Of a stretch of DNA of 64,000 nucleotides, positions 61,350 to 64,000 are shown one piece after another; position 1 is the first letter of the stretch; every line of letters starts with the position of its first letter. The position numbers and the translations under genes are program-made. The notes below the pieces were generated by a model. That model had not been told where the DNA came from, made no database searches, and saw only the letters and a program-made list of their open reading frames with translations. The DNA comes from Rhynchopus euleeides (lineage: Eukaryota; Euglenozoa; Diplonemea; Diplonemida; Diplonemidae), in contig OY723316.1 of NCBI GenBank assembly GCA_963210315.1, positions 1,488,001 through 1,552,000 of the forward strand, read 5' to 3'.

Positions 61350-63403
61350 ATGTACTCCGACCTGATGGACCGGACGGGGTCCGGCAAGACCTTCCAGCTG
61401 CCCGTTCGGAGGGCCGTGCGGGGCAGGGGTGCGTCATCGCGTGACGATGAGGGCCGCATGGCGCCGCCTGTGCAGGCACCCACGTCGCTGACGGAGCTGC
61501 TGGCGGATGAGGAGCTGCGTCGCTGTTTGGATGAGGGTGCGCCGCAGGCGGAGTACCGGAGGAGGAAGGGCGAGATCAAGACGACGCTGCATTGGAACGA
61601 CAGGAAGCTCCTGCTGCACGACGTGGAGTTCCTCACGGAGCACGCAGGTGCGGATCAGGCGTGCGTGCTCTACCTGGGGGCTGCGCCTGGGGCGCACCTC
61701 GCGCTGCTGTCGACGATGTTCCCTGCAGTGCAGTTCATCCTCGTCGACACCGCGTCGCCGTCCTGCGCGGAGTCTAAAAAGCTGCGGATTATCCAGAGCA
61801 GGATTACTCCTGATCGTGTGCAGGACATCAGCCTCAGGTTCTGTGCACGTGCCAAGAAGGTGCTGCTCATATCCAACCTGAAGTCGTCGAAGTCGTACGC
61901 AACAAAAGATGTATGTCAGAAGGGTGCTGCGTCTGTGGATTTGTCCGGTGAGTTTTCTCCCATAAAAACTGTCCCCGTTGAAGTCGAGATGCATTTCAGA
62001 ATGTACTACTTTCCGCAGCACCACACGCGCAGTGTCCTTGCTATGGTTGAGTGTGAGTTGTGCCGAGTGAAGGCCTCTAATGCCCCCACTGCCTCACGCG
62101 TCAATCTGTTTAGCATGGAGTGTCGTAACACACCTAGACCGAGACCTAGGCCTCGACCTCCACCCCTGCTCTGCTATCAGATATACTACAAGTCCCGCAC
62201 CCCACACCCTTCCTCCTCAGACCGACAACGACCCTTGGACCGCAGAGGACCTGCAGCTGCAGGTGGACATCGTGGCACGCCTCGAGAGCCTGAACCTCTC
62301 CGGTGCGATGCTGAAGCTGCGCCTGCCCTACACACCCGGGACTACAGAGCTCCCCAAAGGGCGTGTGATGCTGCCTGTGTGGGGCGGGCAGACATCGACA
62401 GAAACGCGTCTCATCGTCGACCTGCCTCTGAGCATGACACGCTATGACCACAAGAAGTACGAGGAACAACTCTTCTACTTCAACACAGCGACACGCCTGC
62501 GGACTTACCCAGAGTACAAGCTGGAACAAGCTGAGCACCCTCGCCACAAACTCGGCGTAAAGGGCGTCGGCTATGACTGGCGTTGCGACTGCACCAGCGA
62601 GATCCACGTCCTCCTCGCATACGCACGTCTGGTATGCCCACGGGTAAGCTGTGTGTGTGACGTGATAGGGCGCTTTCGACAGGACACATCATCATCTCCC
62701 GCACCCCCCCCCACCACACCCCACCACCACCACCCCCACCCTTCAGACCGGCATGACATTCTTCGTCAACAAGACAGGCCTGGATAGCAGGCGCCGCCGC
62801 GACGCCGCCCTCCGAGACACGCGGGCCGGTGAGGGTGGCGACAGCGCCACCCGCAAGAGGAAGCGCGACGACCAGAGCACCGCCGCCGCCGCCTCTGCTG
62901 ACGACACGACGTGGTCAGACCACCTCCGCGGCAAGGCCACGGAGGACCTGAAGGAGGAGGACCTGGCCTGCATCGTGAGCCGCCTGAGCGATGCGATTTC
63001 AGCGGAGCTGAGCAAGGGGAGGCACACCCTTGAGACGCAGCCGCTGACGTACCTCCACGCGCCGCGCTCCAGCGACGCGCCCTTCAACCAGCAGCTGAGA
63101 GGGTCTGTCAGCGGCGTCCCCTCCGCCTCCCCCATGTCGCGCCCTGCGCGCTCTCCTGCCAGCCAGCCGGGTGTGCCGCCGATTCAGGCATCTCCCTCAG
63201 CCACTGCTGCGCCTGCGGCTGTTGCTGCGGAGCCTGCCGCTCCGGTCAAGCCGGAGGCTGCTGTGCTGCAGGCGCTTGGTGTGGATCTGGGGAGCGATTC
63301 CGACGACGACGACTCCGAGTGTGGGTCGGGTGGTGGCGGGATGCCTCCTAACAAACGCCAGCGCCACGGCGCTTCCGGCTCTGCGGATGGTGCGGAGGAG
63401 TGA
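61350..63403 (+). CDS. VP39-type cap 2'-O-methyltransferase homologue, three exons
   Basis: Exons 61350-61910, 62221-62631 and 62747-63403 join in phase 0 to 542 aa (donors GTATGT and GTATGC; acceptors CTCCTCAG and CCTTCAG). The core matches the poxvirus VP39 / kinetoplastid cap methyltransferase fold: RKLLLHDVEFL (K86), the SAM-binding YLGAAPGAH (109-116), ILVDTA, LLISNLKSS, MLKLRLPY (K219) and STETRLI (E248), then HKKYEEQLFYFN. The expected catalytic Asp of VP39 (ISDVRS) is Asn here (N176), so activity is uncertain. Exon 3 adds a low-complexity tail with KRKRDD, an acidic DSDDDDSE run and NKRQRH, suggesting a nuclear protein. Likely role: mRNA or snRNA cap methylation, or a non-catalytic RNA-processing subunit. 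Confidence 0.82.
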
Positions 63404-64000
63404 GGGAGGGGGGGGGGGGGTGGGGGGGGGGGTACGGTGATGGGGTGCACAGGCACTACACGAAGCACTACAAAAAGAAGGGTAAAATCCCCGGTAATGT
63501 TTTTGGAAGAAATCACCGCCACTCAGTTTTCGTCCCCCCCCCCCCCCCCCACCCCACGCCACCATCATGGTATCGCTTTTCTCGGTGTTTTTTGGGGGTT
63601 TTACTGCTGTGTGGAAAAGATGCAAAATGGGGGTGGCGGTGGAAGAAGTGGGAGGTGGAGGGCGGGGGGTTCAGCCGCAAGGGAGGTGGTGGTATCGGCA
63701 CGCAAAGGTGGGCAGATCTCGGGAGGGATGGTTTTTATACAACCTAACACCTGAGGGGAGGTTCGGGAGGAGGGGTCACGGGACACGCGAATCGTCTCGG
63801 CAAATCGCCGGTCGTGCCTGTCTCCTTGGCAAGGGGGTCGCTTAGGACTTACTAACACTAACCCATCAGCAGACGGGTGTGGTGGTGGTGGTGGTGCGCA
63901 CGAAGAGCGACTCGTCGAGGGCGGTGGTGGTGGTTTGCGTTCCTACAAGCCAGGTTTTCTTCCCCCAGAAGTCATATTTTTTGGTTTGTCTTGTCCCGTG
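63404..64000. other. Spacer at window end
   Basis: No gene recognised. Poly-G and poly-C runs (63408-63433, 63535-63552) and a (GGT)n tract near 63880. Confidence 0.4.

Noticed and set aside
61350-63403. Integrated fragment of a large DNA virus, because of the VP39-like domain
   Set aside because: The gene has two ordinary introns with host-type splice sites, no viral neighbours, and relatives are known as cellular genes in kinetoplastids.

Overview
This window is nuclear DNA of a unicellular eukaryote. It has spliceosomal introns (ten mapped here, nine with a 5' splice site beginning GTATG), long GC-rich exons, abundant GT microsatellites, poly-G/C tracts and many small transposons. The gene repertoire fits a protist: kinetoplastid-like class III adenylate cyclases, UBL-WD40 and UBL-jacalin proteins, a 7TM-ankyrin protein and a VP39-type cap methyltransferase. 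A chromerid-like or other alveolate is my best guess, inferred from style only. Nothing looks bacterial or organellar.

Layout. Positions 156-8878 hold a full-length LINE (copy A) on the minus strand with a 17-bp target-site duplication. Host genes follow on the plus strand: a GRDP-like protein with a C-terminal ubiquitin domain (9053-9721), a membrane adenylate cyclase (10517-12610), a three-exon CCR4-type EEP protein (15167-17098), a tandem pair of UBL-WD40 genes (18603-21370), a three-exon coiled-coil protein (25121-27967), two more cyclase paralogs (29710-31824, interrupted by TAG; 33859-35484, domain-swapped), a third UBL-WD40 gene (36785-37996), a UBL-double-jacalin gene (38371-39732) and a five-exon 7TM-ankyrin gene (40687-45333). 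Positions 46134-49720 are a block of DNA transposons. Positions 50868-59482 hold a second, damaged LINE of the same family (copy B, minus strand, 13-bp duplication). A possible minus-strand gene tail (60368-60758) and a three-exon VP39-type methyltransferase gene (61350-63403) close the window.

How the parts relate. There is no operon logic. Two themes recur. First, ubiquitin-like domains are fused to different interaction modules in five genes within about 31 kb. Second, a cyclase family has spread by local duplication, with decay and domain replacement. The LINEs carry an OTU-type cysteine peptidase ahead of the endonuclease, reverse transcriptase and RNase H. Their two ORFs lie in one frame separated by a single TAG, in both copies. 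Introns and spacers are studded with short inverted-repeat elements; the commonest begins GGGGTCTTCGCT, and two copies sit in two introns of the 7TM-ankyrin gene.

Limits. Exon joins come from reading frame and splice motifs, without transcript data. Functions come from motif recognition by eye. Repeat families were compared only within this window.
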